Assembly (NCBI RefSeq): GCF_010692725.1
Contig: NZ_JAAFZB010000095.1
Coordinates: 372,001 to 436,000, forward strand
Direction of reading: 5' to 3'
Origin: Flavihumibacter soli
GTDB lineage: Bacteria > Bacteroidota > Bacteroidia > Sphingobacteriales > Sphingobacteriaceae
Length of the DNA: 64,000 bases
The notes below the pieces were generated by a model. It was not told where the DNA came from. It made no database searches and was given only the letters and a program-made list of their open reading frames with translations. Position numbers and translations under genes: made by a program. This document shows positions 33,439 to 41,954 of the stretch, one piece after another (the first letter of the stretch is position 1; the number at the start of each line of letters is the position of its first letter).

Positions 33439-35964
33439 TTATCCTTTAGGATTCAGGATATCATTAATTCTTACAAGACTGTCTTCCATATGGGCTTTGA
33501 CTATGGTATTGCTGAATTTAGGCAAAGATGCCCTGATCTCAGCGGCCAGCAATTTAAGCTCCCGACGAGCCATAGGTCTGATATCAGACTGTGAAGCGTC
33601 GATAGGGGTGCCGAGAAATTGAGACGCAAATTGTGCAGGGATACCGGCAGGTAATTCCTGTTCTTTGGTCATCAGATATTCCATGCGCTCGATATAAGCA
33701 CGCTGTAAGTTACGGCGGTAAGTATCCACGTTGGCACCGGTTTTCAGCTCTTTCCAGATTCCGGAATGTACATCAGCAAAAAGCTCTTCAATGCTGTAAG
33801 CGTTGTTACCGTTTTTAACAGAATTGTCAATAACACGCGCTAAGCGGCCAAAATCAAGGATCCCATTTAAAACGTTAGCCTGTGAACGACGCACACGGTC
33901 AACGATTCCAGCCTGATCGAACTTGGTCAATACTGCCTGGTCAAGCATCCATGTAGGAGTTGCAAAAGCCTGCGTATTGATAAACTTCATCGCTTCACGT
34001 TGTTTTGCTTCAGAAATATGAGTATAAACAGGACCTTTTTGCTCATAGGTCTTATAATTCTCATGAATACCGCCAATGTTTGCACGAACGTGGCCCATGT
34101 AACGATTCCACTGTCCTAACACTTCACCGTAGAGCTCCTGCAGGTTATCATAAGCCTTTCCTTCTTCATAGGTCCATTTTTCAATATTAGGAACAATGCG
34201 CTTCAGGTTAGCGATTCCGTAAGTTGATGCTTTAACCGCATCGTCACCTAAATCTTCAGACTGAGATCTTGGATCGATCGGATTTCCTGTTTGACGGCCA
34301 TAGAAATAAAGCGGGTTACCTGCTCTTTCTAAAGTCCATTTATTCAAAGTTTTTGCTTCCTCTTCTGGAGTTTGGTTATCAAACCAGGTATAACCCCATT
34401 TAACAGCCCACTTATCATATTCACCAATACCAGGATATAACATCACACCCTCATCACCCGGCTGAGCAATGTAGTTGAAACGAGCATAGTCCATGATCGA
34501 AGGGGCAGTTCCACCCATACGTTTTGTAAAGGCAGGAGACCGCAAAGAATCTACCGGGAAGGCTACACTTGAACCGAAGTTATGCGGCAAACCCAATGTA
34601 TGGCCTACTTCATGAGAAGAAACAAATCTTACCAACTGACCCATTACCTGATCCTTAAATTTAGGAGAACGGGCTTCAGGATTGATAGCGGCAGTTTGAA
34701 CAAAGAACCAGTTACGAACCAGGTTCATAACGTTGTGATACCAGCCAATGTCTGACTCAAGGATCTCACCAGAGCGCGGATCGGCAATATGCGGACCATA
34801 GGCATTGGGAACATCAGAGGCAAAATAGCGGATCACTGAATAACGTGCGTCTTCAGGTGACCAATCCGGATCGTTTGCCGGAGCTTCTAAACATGTGATC
34901 GCATTTTTGAAACCTGCGGCCTCAAAAGCAACATTCCAGTCCTTAACACCTGCAATCAGGTAAGGGCGCCATTTCTGTGGAGTAGCCGGATCGATATAAT
35001 AAACGATCTGCTTCTTAGGTTCTACCAGTTCACCACGCTTGTACGCAGCCGGATCTTTTGGCTCCAGCTTCCAGCGGCGAATGTAGCTGGTTACCTCAGC
35101 TCTCTGCGCGTCAACGCCGTAATCAGTCTGGCTCTGGCCGAAAAATCCAACCCTATCGTCAGTAAAACGAGGCTTATAAGGAACCTTCGCCAGAAGCAGC
35201 ATCGAGTTATGAACTTCAACAGTCATTGAACCGATAGACTTATCGCCCGGTGCATCTGCTGCCCTGTATGTTTTTAATGAACGGACCTCGATATTGATCG
35301 GGAAGGATTTGATCGTATCGATATAGGTCCGGCTCTCATCCATGGTAGAAATCTTGTACTGCGTACGTAGACCCGGAGGCAAACCAAGAGATTGCACGTC
35401 CTTAGAATACAGATCAGTAACATCAATTACCACGGAGTTGGAATCTTTATTGAATGCTTTAATATCAAAAGAGGAAAGAACAGCATCCAGGTTTGAATTC
35501 TGTACTGACTGATACATATCAGTTCCCCTTGCAGCAACGTTACGGTAAGATGGAACCCGCACGAAAACCTGCTTATCTCGCTTCTGCCATTTCCATACCT
35601 GTTCGTTCAGCTCCTCGCCGCCATAGGCACGCTCTTGCGTCGGTGTTTTGGCATACCTGGTAACTACAAGCATCTCGCGTTCAAACAGTGAATCGGGGAT
35701 CTCGTAAAAATATTTACCATCCAGGCGATGAACTTTGAACAAACCATTGTCTGTTTTCGCCTTATCGGTGATTACTTCTTTATAAGGTTTGATCCCTGAT
35801 TTCGCAGCCGCAGCCGCACCAGGGGCTGGTGTGGTCGCAGCGGCCGGTGCAGGGGCCGGCGCGTTTTTCTTTTTGCGGGTCTGCGCATCCGCATCATGAA
35901 CACCGGCAGCAAGCACCAGCGCTGTTAATGTTACGGATGACGCGTAACGTAAATTTTTAATCAT
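33439..35964 (-). CDS. Zinc-dependent metalloprotease (DUF5117/DUF5118 type)
   Basis: An 841-residue exported metalloprotease common in Bacteroidota. After the signal peptide comes a low-complexity Ala/Pro linker (APAPAAATTPAPGAAAAA), a DUF5118-like part, a DUF5117 domain (about 80-300) and the catalytic domain. The zinc motif VSSHEVGHTLGLPHNFG is near residue 450, with the third ligand in the extended HExxHxxGxxH form and a Met-turn candidate in PSIMDYARFNYIAQPGD. Conserved across the phylum; substrate not known. Transcribed toward the bidirectional terminator at 33385-33420. Confidence 0.93.
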   Translation of the reverse strand: MIKNLRYASSVTLTALVLAAGVHDADAQTRKKKNAPAPAPAAATTPAPGAAAAAKSGIKPYKEVITDKAKTDNGLFKVHRLDGKYFYEIPDSLFEREMLVVTRYAKTPTQERAYGGEELNEQVWKWQKRDKQVFVRVPSYRNVAARGTDMYQSVQNSNLDAVLSSFDIKAFNKDSNSVVIDVTDLYSKDVQSLGLPPGLRTQYKISTMDESRTYIDTIKSFPINIEVRSLKTYRAADAPGDKSIGSMTVEVHNSMLLLAKVPYKPRFTDDRVGFFGQSQTDYGVDAQRAEVTSYIRRWKLEPKDPAAYKRGELVEPKKQIVYYIDPATPQKWRPYLIAGVKDWNVAFEAAGFKNAITCLEAPANDPDWSPEDARYSVIRYFASDVPNAYGPHIADPRSGEILESDIGWYHNVMNLVRNWFFVQTAAINPEARSPKFKDQVMGQLVRFVSSHEVGHTLGLPHNFGSSVAFPVDSLRSPAFTKRMGGTAPSIMDYARFNYIAQPGDEGVMLYPGIGEYDKWAVKWGYTWFDNQTPEEEAKTLNKWTLERAGNPLYFYGRQTGNPIDPRSQSEDLGDDAVKASTYGIANLKRIVPNIEKWTYEEGKAYDNLQELYGEVLGQWNRYMGHVRANIGGIHENYKTYEQKGPVYTHISEAKQREAMKFINTQAFATPTWMLDQAVLTKFDQAGIVDRVRRSQANVLNGILDFGRLARVIDNSVKNGNNAYSIEELFADVHSGIWKELKTGANVDTYRRNLQRAYIERMEYLMTKEQELPAGIPAQFASQFLGTPIDASQSDIRPMARRELKLLAAEIRASLPKFSNTIVKAHMEDSLVRINDILNPKG

Positions 35965-36083
35965 ATAGTTTAGTTTGGGTTTAATGCAATTAACAAACTT
36001 AAAATAAGGCCGGAGTATCGGCGGGGAGTAACGTGAAAGTTACAAGCACCGGTGCTACGCAGACAGGTCCCAAAATTCTGAGA

Positions 36084-37343
36084 TTAGATCCGCCGTGCAA
36101 GCGTAAGGATGACCCGTTCATGCTCCTTTCCCTTATTCCGGACGATGTCAATAATAAAGCTGCGATCGTTTCTCGACCGGAACATATTGTCGATCTCCTG
36201 CATTGTCATCTCCTTTACCGGCTTGAAGTTAATAGAAACTATCTCATCATCTTTCTGGAGACCCAGGTATTCGGCAGGAGAGAACGGTTCCACACGGGTA
36301 ACGACCACCCTGTTATACTCCGGCGCGGCCGAAGCGAGTTCCATTCCACTCATATCGTGCTCAAAAGGTTCTTTCAAAAACGTGGAGGGCCTTAGGTATA
36401 TTGCCAACCGGGAATAATCGAACACGACATCAAACCTTTTCAAGATATTATTGCCCATGTTGCCGTTTCGATCCACTGTCACCAGCCTGGATCCAACCGA
36501 ACTGTGGCTGGGAAATGAAGCGATAACGTTCTCCAGTTTGTATTTCCCGAGTGTGATGGATGGAACACGGCCGACATAACCTGTTATAGCACCCGTTAAC
36601 CCTACTCCAAGATTAGCTGCAATATTCACCTCCGGTATTTCGAAGGGCTTACCCTTGTAAGTCTCAAGGGAAATTGGGTGACCGGCCCCCGTGTCGATAA
36701 TCAGTTTAGCGTTGATCTTCTCGCCATTGCTTAACATTATTTCTGTCACCATATAGGGCTTTTTCTCTTCAATGGTTATCGGTATCATGGTGCCCTTACG
36801 TAAAACATAAGGCTTATCTGTGCGATAGATGGTGATTACGCTTACGCTGTAGCTGATCTTTACGATGAAACTGCTAAAGAATTCATACCCGATAATACCA
36901 TGTATAGGCAGTCCTGCATAGCTGGAGAGTTCAAATACATCATTTTTAAGTATGGCGGCCGGGATGGACTGGGCAACCGCGCTACCGACACGAACTTTGA
37001 TGGAAGGAGCAACAAAAGCGCTTAGCTCTTCCCCCTCCCCGAAACCCGTTATTTTAATACTCCTTAAATGTGCGATCTTAATGGTATCCATCAGCTTCGG
37101 GTCAGTGATTAAAAATAAGCCCACGCCGGTGTCGAGAACAAAATTATAAGGACCGTTCCCGTTGATCGTCAGCGGAATAATCATCAGGTTTTTCACAAGT
37201 TTGAAAGGGATAACCTCCTTTTTTCGCTGGCCTTCAAACTGGAAATACTGTGCGCTTGCTGAAGAGGGTAAAAGTATGAAGGCTGATAGTAATATCAGGA
37301 CACTAACGTATTTCAGTCTCCGGAAAATTAGCTTCATATTCAT
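36084..37343 (-). CDS. Retropepsin-like aspartic protease with C-terminal PDZ domain
   Basis: A 419-residue exported protein. A signal peptide (VLILLSAFILLPSSASA) is followed by two clan-AA aspartic protease repeats: NFVLDTGVGLFLITDP near residue 68 and AKLIIDTGAGHPISLE near residue 212, each with the catalytic DTG triplet. A PDZ domain (about 330-415; VEPFSPAEYLGLQKDDEIVSIN) ends the protein. Having both half-sites in one chain suggests an intramolecular pepsin-like dimer. An ATG two codons later is an alternative start. Substrate unknown, periplasmic. Confidence 0.9.
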   Translation of the reverse strand: MNMKLIFRRLKYVSVLILLSAFILLPSSASAQYFQFEGQRKKEVIPFKLVKNLMIIPLTINGNGPYNFVLDTGVGLFLITDPKLMDTIKIAHLRSIKITGFGEGEELSAFVAPSIKVRVGSAVAQSIPAAILKNDVFELSSYAGLPIHGIIGYEFFSSFIVKISYSVSVITIYRTDKPYVLRKGTMIPITIEEKKPYMVTEIMLSNGEKINAKLIIDTGAGHPISLETYKGKPFEIPEVNIAANLGVGLTGAITGYVGRVPSITLGKYKLENVIASFPSHSSVGSRLVTVDRNGNMGNNILKRFDVVFDYSRLAIYLRPSTFLKEPFEHDMSGMELASAAPEYNRVVVTRVEPFSPAEYLGLQKDDEIVSINFKPVKEMTMQEIDNMFRSRNDRSFIIDIVRNKGKEHERVILTLARRI

Positions 37344-37409
37344 TAAGTTACGGCTTAGAATGGAAACAAGGATAAACAGATTATATTTATAGCGGGAAAA
37401 TTACATGAT

Positions 37410-38741
37410 ATGAAACCGTCAGTTAAATTAATAAAATTCTTCAGCTTATTGCTATTACTGGCCACCTTATCCAATTTGGCCGATGCCCAAAATATCCGCC
37501 CGGCGAAAATCCGCAAACTCCTTAAAAATTCGCCGGTACTCAATGACCATTTCACCGGCTTTGCACTCTATGATCTCGATAAAAGAAAACCGGTGGCTGA
37601 ACAGTTAAGCCGCAAATATTTCACACCAGCTTCGAACACGAAGCTTTTTACTTTTTACGCCGGCTTGAAATTACTCAAGGACTCCATTCCCGGCCTTCAG
37701 TACATTACCAAAGGTGATTCGCTGATCTTTTGGGCAACCGGCGATCCCGTATTTCTTCACCCTGACTTTAAGGAACAAAAAGTGCTGAGTTTCCTGCAAC
37801 AAAGCGGCAAAAAAATCTATTGGGCTAAAGGACGTTACGAAGGAGATTTCTATGGGACCGGCTGGGCATATGATGACTACAATGAATATTATCAGCCTGA
37901 AATTTCTGAACTACCTGTTTACGGTAATATTATCAGGATCAATGTCAAAGAAGGAAAACTGGCCAGCACCCCTGCCCTTCCTACCGGGGGTATATTCCAC
38001 CTGGTAACCGACAGCGCAGGGTCTGAGAAAAAGTATTCCATCCGGAGAGACATCGCCACGAATACATTTCATCAGCCTCAAAGTGCATTTACTTCGAATT
38101 ATAACCAGGAGATCCCGTTTAAAACAGACGAACATATTATCGATACCATACTGCATACTCTCCTTCCAGGCTACAAGGGAATCGTCCGGATGGAGAAACC
38201 TTCCCTTACAAAGAAGATCTATAGCGCCGCCAGCGATACCGTTTTCAGGCATATGCTGCAGCCCAGCGATAATTTTATGGCCGAGCAGCTCTTGCTAACC
38301 TATGCGGCCGAAAACGATCTGCCAATGAATACCCAGGCTGTTATCGGTCATATGCTTAAAAACCACCTGTCAGACCTGCCTGATAAACCACAGTGGGTAG
38401 ATGGCTCGGGCCTTTCGCGTCAGGATCTTTTCACTCCTGCAACCATGGTGAAGCTGTGCGAAAAGATCTATGATGAGGTGAATAATGAGGCCCGGCTATT
38501 CGGCCTGCTCCCGCAGGGAGGCAAAGCAGGGACCATCAGGAACTATTTCAAGTCAGATAAACCATTCGTATTTGCCAAAACAGGTACGCTTTCAAATGTC
38601 GTTAATCTCTCCGGATACCTGAAGACGCGTAAAGGCAAGACACTTATCTTTTCCTTCATGAACAACAACTATGTCCGGCCAACAGCAGAGATCAGGAAAG
38701 AAATGGAGCGGATCCTGACCGTGATCCACGAAAAATATTGA
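37410..38741 (+). CDS. dacB: D-alanyl-D-alanine carboxypeptidase/endopeptidase (PBP4, peptidase S13)
   Basis: A 443-residue low-molecular-weight penicillin-binding protein that trims peptidoglycan stem peptides or cross-links. The signal peptide is LLLLLATLSNLADAQ. The catalytic SxxK is SNTK (Ser75, Lys78) in FTPASNTKLFTF, SxN is in LQPSDNFMAEQL near residue 284, and KTGTLSNVVNLSG near residue 391 is the KTG box. The length is normal for the S13 family. It converges on a YihY gene across a 160-base repeat region. Confidence 0.92.
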   Translation: MKPSVKLIKFFSLLLLLATLSNLADAQNIRPAKIRKLLKNSPVLNDHFTGFALYDLDKRKPVAEQLSRKYFTPASNTKLFTFYAGLKLLKDSIPGLQYITKGDSLIFWATGDPVFLHPDFKEQKVLSFLQQSGKKIYWAKGRYEGDFYGTGWAYDDYNEYYQPEISELPVYGNIIRINVKEGKLASTPALPTGGIFHLVTDSAGSEKKYSIRRDIATNTFHQPQSAFTSNYNQEIPFKTDEHIIDTILHTLLPGYKGIVRMEKPSLTKKIYSAASDTVFRHMLQPSDNFMAEQLLLTYAAENDLPMNTQAVIGHMLKNHLSDLPDKPQWVDGSGLSRQDLFTPATMVKLCEKIYDEVNNEARLFGLLPQGGKAGTIRNYFKSDKPFVFAKTGTLSNVVNLSGYLKTRKGKTLIFSFMNNNYVRPTAEIRKEMERILTVIHEKY

Positions 38742-38901
38742 TGATGCAGTAATGGTGACTTTGTTTGGGTTCACACAAAGAGCGCAAAGAAAAACGAAAA
38801 GGACCACAGAATATGATCAGTTTTACCCGCTTTGCGCTAAGGATATTAATCTTAGCGTTCTTTGCGGAACCTTACCTGCTTTGCGTGAAACCTGAGATCC
38901 T
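38742..38901. repeat. Intergenic CTTTGCG-repeat region
   Basis: The 160 bases between two convergent genes hold CTTTGCG at 38830-38836, 38860-38866 and 38879-38885 and its complement CGCAAAG at 38783-38789. CGCTAAG (38835-38841) and CTTAGCG (38851-38857) form a hairpin. GCTTTGCGTGAA at 38878-38889 recurs at 48892. No coding potential. Confidence 0.65.
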
Positions 38902-39855
38902 TCAGTCTTCCTCAATTTTATGATCCTGCTTGGGCAGCTCGCTGACTTCCTTTTCTTCTTCCACTTTTAGAATGTGCACGGCATAGGAGGCCGGCCTGAT
39001 CTTGCCACCATAGCACTCAGAATATACCTGCGTGTATTCTGCTCCGAAGTATAGGATCGCGGCGGTATAGTATACCCAAACCAGGATAACAATAAGTGAC
39101 CCCGCAGCCCCGTAAGCTGTTCCCGGACCGACCTGTTCTATATAAAGCGAGATGAGGTATCGCCCCCCCGTAAATAAAATAGCGGTGAAGATCGCTCCTA
39201 CCCGGATATCCTTCCAGGAGATCTCCACGTCGGGCAGATATTTGAATATTATACCGAATAAGGCGGCAATGACAACGAAAGTAACCACACCATTAATAAT
39301 TTCGACGAGTACGATCGTTACTTCCGGGAAATATTGACTCAGCCTGACGCTCAAGGCCAGGATGATCCCGTTGATAATCAGCGAAACGATCAGGAGGAAC
39401 CCAAGTGTGATGATCATAGAGAAGGATAGGAACCTGTTAATAAGGAGTTTCTTCCAGCCCTTTTTTGGCTTAGCCTTCACTCGCCAGATCGTGTTAATCG
39501 AATCCTGTATTTCGAGGAATACCCCGGTCGCCCCGATAAATAAGGTAATTATCCCTATTGTGATTGCTGTTGTAGAATCATCGTTAAGCGTGATCCGCTG
39601 AAGTATCTCCTGGATCTTTAACGCCGCATCGTTTCCTAGAAAGCCGTTCAACTCTTCGAAAACTTTATTTTGAATCGCCTCCCTGCCATAAAAAATACTT
39701 GCCGCCGAAATAAGGATCATCAGTAAGGGAGCCATTGAAAATATGGTGTAATATGCCAGGGATGCACTCATTTTTAAGGCATTATCCTCAAGAAAAGCGT
39801 TGAAGCTGGCTTTTAAAATGCTGAAGTTCTTTTTGACCCACTTTCTCGCCTGCAT
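38902..39855 (-). CDS. YihY/virulence factor BrkB family membrane protein (first copy)
   Basis: A 317-residue inner-membrane protein with six predicted membrane segments. Family landmarks are ASLAYYTIFSMAPLLMILISA near residue 31, ATGVFLEIQDSINTIWRVK near residue 110 and the GAAGSLIVILVWVYYTAAILYFGAEYTQVY stretch near residue 248 (written here in parts). The charged tail (about residues 290-317) is rich in Glu and Lys. The family was once called ribonuclease BN in error; its function is unsettled. A second, distant copy is at 48935. Confidence 0.9.
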   Translation of the reverse strand: MQARKWVKKNFSILKASFNAFLEDNALKMSASLAYYTIFSMAPLLMILISAASIFYGREAIQNKVFEELNGFLGNDAALKIQEILQRITLNDDSTTAITIGIITLFIGATGVFLEIQDSINTIWRVKAKPKKGWKKLLINRFLSFSMIITLGFLLIVSLIINGIILALSVRLSQYFPEVTIVLVEIINGVVTFVVIAALFGIIFKYLPDVEISWKDIRVGAIFTAILFTGGRYLISLYIEQVGPGTAYGAAGSLIVILVWVYYTAAILYFGAEYTQVYSECYGGKIRPASYAVHILKVEEEKEVSELPKQDHKIEED

Positions 39856-39933
39856 AAGATTCCGTTTATTTAACTAAGTTTAGAATGTATTTTCATTTTA
39901 AACTGTTTTGAATAATTTGAAAATAAAACCACG

Positions 39934-40503
39934 ATGACAATGAAGAGATTTACACAACCCATGGCCTGGCTAGGCTTTTTATTCCTGCTCGTTTCCCTTA
40001 GCAGCGCAAGCCTCCCGGCAAAAGAAACAGTCATATATATTGTTCGCCATGCGGAGAAGGACACAAGCGATCCCACAAACAATAATCCCGACTTAAATGC
40101 CGAAGGGAAAGAACGGGCCGTAGCATTGAATGGGTTCCTGAAAAAGGAGAAATTTGCTGCCGTTTTTTCTACTCCTTACAAACGTACGATGCAAACAGCC
40201 TCCCCTGTGGCCCAACGCAACGGCGTTCCGGTAAAATCATACAAAGATTCTAAAGAAGTAGCGGAGCTGGTCAAATCAGAGTTTGCTAATCAAAAGATTC
40301 TTATCGCAGGACATTCAAACACGATCCTGGAAATTGTAAAGGCCTTTGGTGCAACACCGCCTTTTGAAACGCTCAATGATGATGATTACGATCTTATCTT
40401 CATGGTCCGGATCAGCAAGGACGGCGAAGTTAGTCTGAAAACTCAGCGTTTCGGTAAACCGCATCACAGCAGCCCCATTCCGGAAATAAAATCCGTGCCC
40501 TGA
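39934..40503 (+). CDS. Histidine phosphatase family protein (SixA-like), exported
   Basis: A 189-residue phosphoglycerate-mutase-like phosphatase. The signal peptide or anchor is LGFLFLLVSLSSASLPA. The catalytic RHG motif appears as IYIVRHAEKDTSDP near residue 36, where the first His becomes phosphorylated; VFSTPYKRTMQTA near residue 77 carries the second Arg, and ILIAGHSNTILEIV near residue 124 the second His. The substrate is not known. Confidence 0.9.
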   Translation: MTMKRFTQPMAWLGFLFLLVSLSSASLPAKETVIYIVRHAEKDTSDPTNNNPDLNAEGKERAVALNGFLKKEKFAAVFSTPYKRTMQTASPVAQRNGVPVKSYKDSKEVAELVKSEFANQKILIAGHSNTILEIVKAFGATPPFETLNDDDYDLIFMVRISKDGEVSLKTQRFGKPHHSSPIPEIKSVP

Positions 40504-40603
40504 AAACGGTATTTCCTTGCCAGGGAGAGCCCTCCGGCTCACAGACAAACAAACAAATAAAACGCGTGTTGTATCCAATGTTAATAACATAAACTATATA
40601 ACT

Positions 40604-41443
40604 ATGCGCTGGTTAGGAAGACGCGGAAGCGGAAATATTGAAGATCGTCGCGGCATGAGCGGCGGCGGAATGGCTCTTGGCGGTGGCGGTATCCTGGTTG
40701 TAATCCTGGGACTCCTGTTTGGTCCTGATGCAGCAAACCTGGTAAGCCAGTTGCCAATCGGGCAAGGTGCCCAAACAGAAGTAGCCACAGGCTCACCGAA
40801 GGATGAGGCCGGCCAGTTTGCGGATGTGGTTCTCGGCGATACGGACGACGTCTGGAATAAGGTATTCAGCGAAAACGGTATGGAATACCAGGAACCGGTA
40901 ATGGTTCTGTTCGAAGGCCAGGTATCCTCCGGCTGCGGTAACGCCAGTTCAGCAACCGGTCCGTTCTACTGCCCGCTTGATCAGAAAGTGTATCTGGACC
41001 TGGGCTTCCAAACGGAATTAAGAAACCGTTTCGGAGCCGGAGGCGACTTCCCGATGGCCTATGTTATTGCCCATGAAGTAGGTCATCATGTTCAAAACCT
41101 GATGGGCACTTCCGAAAAAGTTCAGCAGATGCGCGGCCGGGTCAGCCAGGAAGAATATAACCGTTTGTCTGTTATGTTGGAACTGCAGGCGGACTTTTAT
41201 GCCGGAGTCTATGCCAACCGGGCAGACAAAATGCACAGTATTCTTGAAGAAGGGGATATTGAAGAAGCCTTAACAGCCGCCAGCGCCATCGGTGACGACC
41301 GCATACAACAGCAGACTCAGGGGGAAATCGTACCTGATGCTTTTACCCATGGCACTTCAGCCCAGCGCATGCGCTGGTTTAAGAAAGGATTTGAAACCGG
41401 CGACATCAGCCAGGGAGATACATTTAACTCAAATAGCCTCTAA
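40604..41443 (+). CDS. Neutral zinc metallopeptidase (YpfJ family)
   Basis: A 279-residue protein of the YpfJ/KPN_02809 neutral zinc metallopeptidase family. I start at the ATG at 40604 (MRWLGRRGSGN, then IEDRRG), which is the standard family N-terminus; the frame is open upstream but does not look coding. A single membrane anchor (LGGGGILVVILGLLFG) is near residue 28. The zinc site is VIAHEVGHHVQNLMG near residue 150, with the Glu ligand in LELQADFYAGVYAN near residue 190. Substrate unknown. A strong terminator follows. Confidence 0.92.
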   Translation: MRWLGRRGSGNIEDRRGMSGGGMALGGGGILVVILGLLFGPDAANLVSQLPIGQGAQTEVATGSPKDEAGQFADVVLGDTDDVWNKVFSENGMEYQEPVMVLFEGQVSSGCGNASSATGPFYCPLDQKVYLDLGFQTELRNRFGAGGDFPMAYVIAHEVGHHVQNLMGTSEKVQQMRGRVSQEEYNRLSVMLELQADFYAGVYANRADKMHSILEEGDIEEALTAASAIGDDRIQQQTQGEIVPDAFTHGTSAQRMRWFKKGFETGDISQGDTFNSNSL

Positions 41444-41501
41444 AATATTCAACCGTAATAAGGGACACAGCCACTGACAAATAAAGTTTAAAAAAATCCT
41501 G

Positions 41502-41545
41502 AAAAGCCCTTCACCTGGAAACAGGCTTGAAGGGCTTTTTGGTTT
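41502..41545 (+). terminator. Rho-independent terminator after the YpfJ-type gene
   Basis: AAAAGCCCTTCA (41502-41513) and TGAAGGGCTTTT (41528-41539) form a perfect 12-base stem. Inside the loop CCTG-GAAA-CAGG makes a second stem with a GAAA tetraloop. T-rich sequence follows. Confidence 0.9.
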
Positions 41546-41954
41546 TTGACTAGTTCCCACCAGAAGATGCCCGCTCTCAAAGACTCATTTTATTGGTGAA
41601 AAAATCATAGTGGAGTCATAAAGGATTTATAGAGGTTTTCTAGTACGTTTTCCGAAGCATATTACTAGAAAGCTACTAGGAAACCCCTACAAAGTCTCCA
41701 TAAAACCTTAATGAAAGCTGACGCTTTTAGCTCCGACGGTATAGTGCAGACAGATGGTACCTTATGACCCGTACATCGATTAAAATCTCCCTCTTCGCTG
41801 AGCAAGATATCCGCAGAATTGAAAGCGTACAAGTCAGTACCTTGACCTGATTATAATTCACCTTTAAGTAATATATTCATCAATCATCCGGACCTCATTT
41901 TTAAGAAGGTCCATTTCACATATATTAGCACCTCTTATTAATACTATCCACTGA
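41546..41954. other. Long gene-free region with a structured repeat
   Basis: This is the only gene-free stretch over 300 bases. I see no convincing open frame or RNA gene. It contains the nested repeat at 41611-41700 and AT-rich DNA (41860-41954) that should hold the promoter of the large MG2/plug gene at 41955. The segment 41701-41860 shows no recognised feature. Confidence 0.5.
41611..41700. repeat. Nested inverted repeat with repeated TACTAG cores
   Basis: The left arm (41625-41645) ends GGTTTTCTAGTA and can pair with the right arm TACTAGGAAACCCC (41674-41687, continuing to 41694), 17 of 21 bases matching. It can also pair with a nearer copy, TACTAGAAA (41663-41671). Outer TGGAG (41611-41615) and CTCCA (41696-41700) match too. 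The two alternative partners suggest a switchable RNA structure or the ends of an unknown element. Confidence 0.5.
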
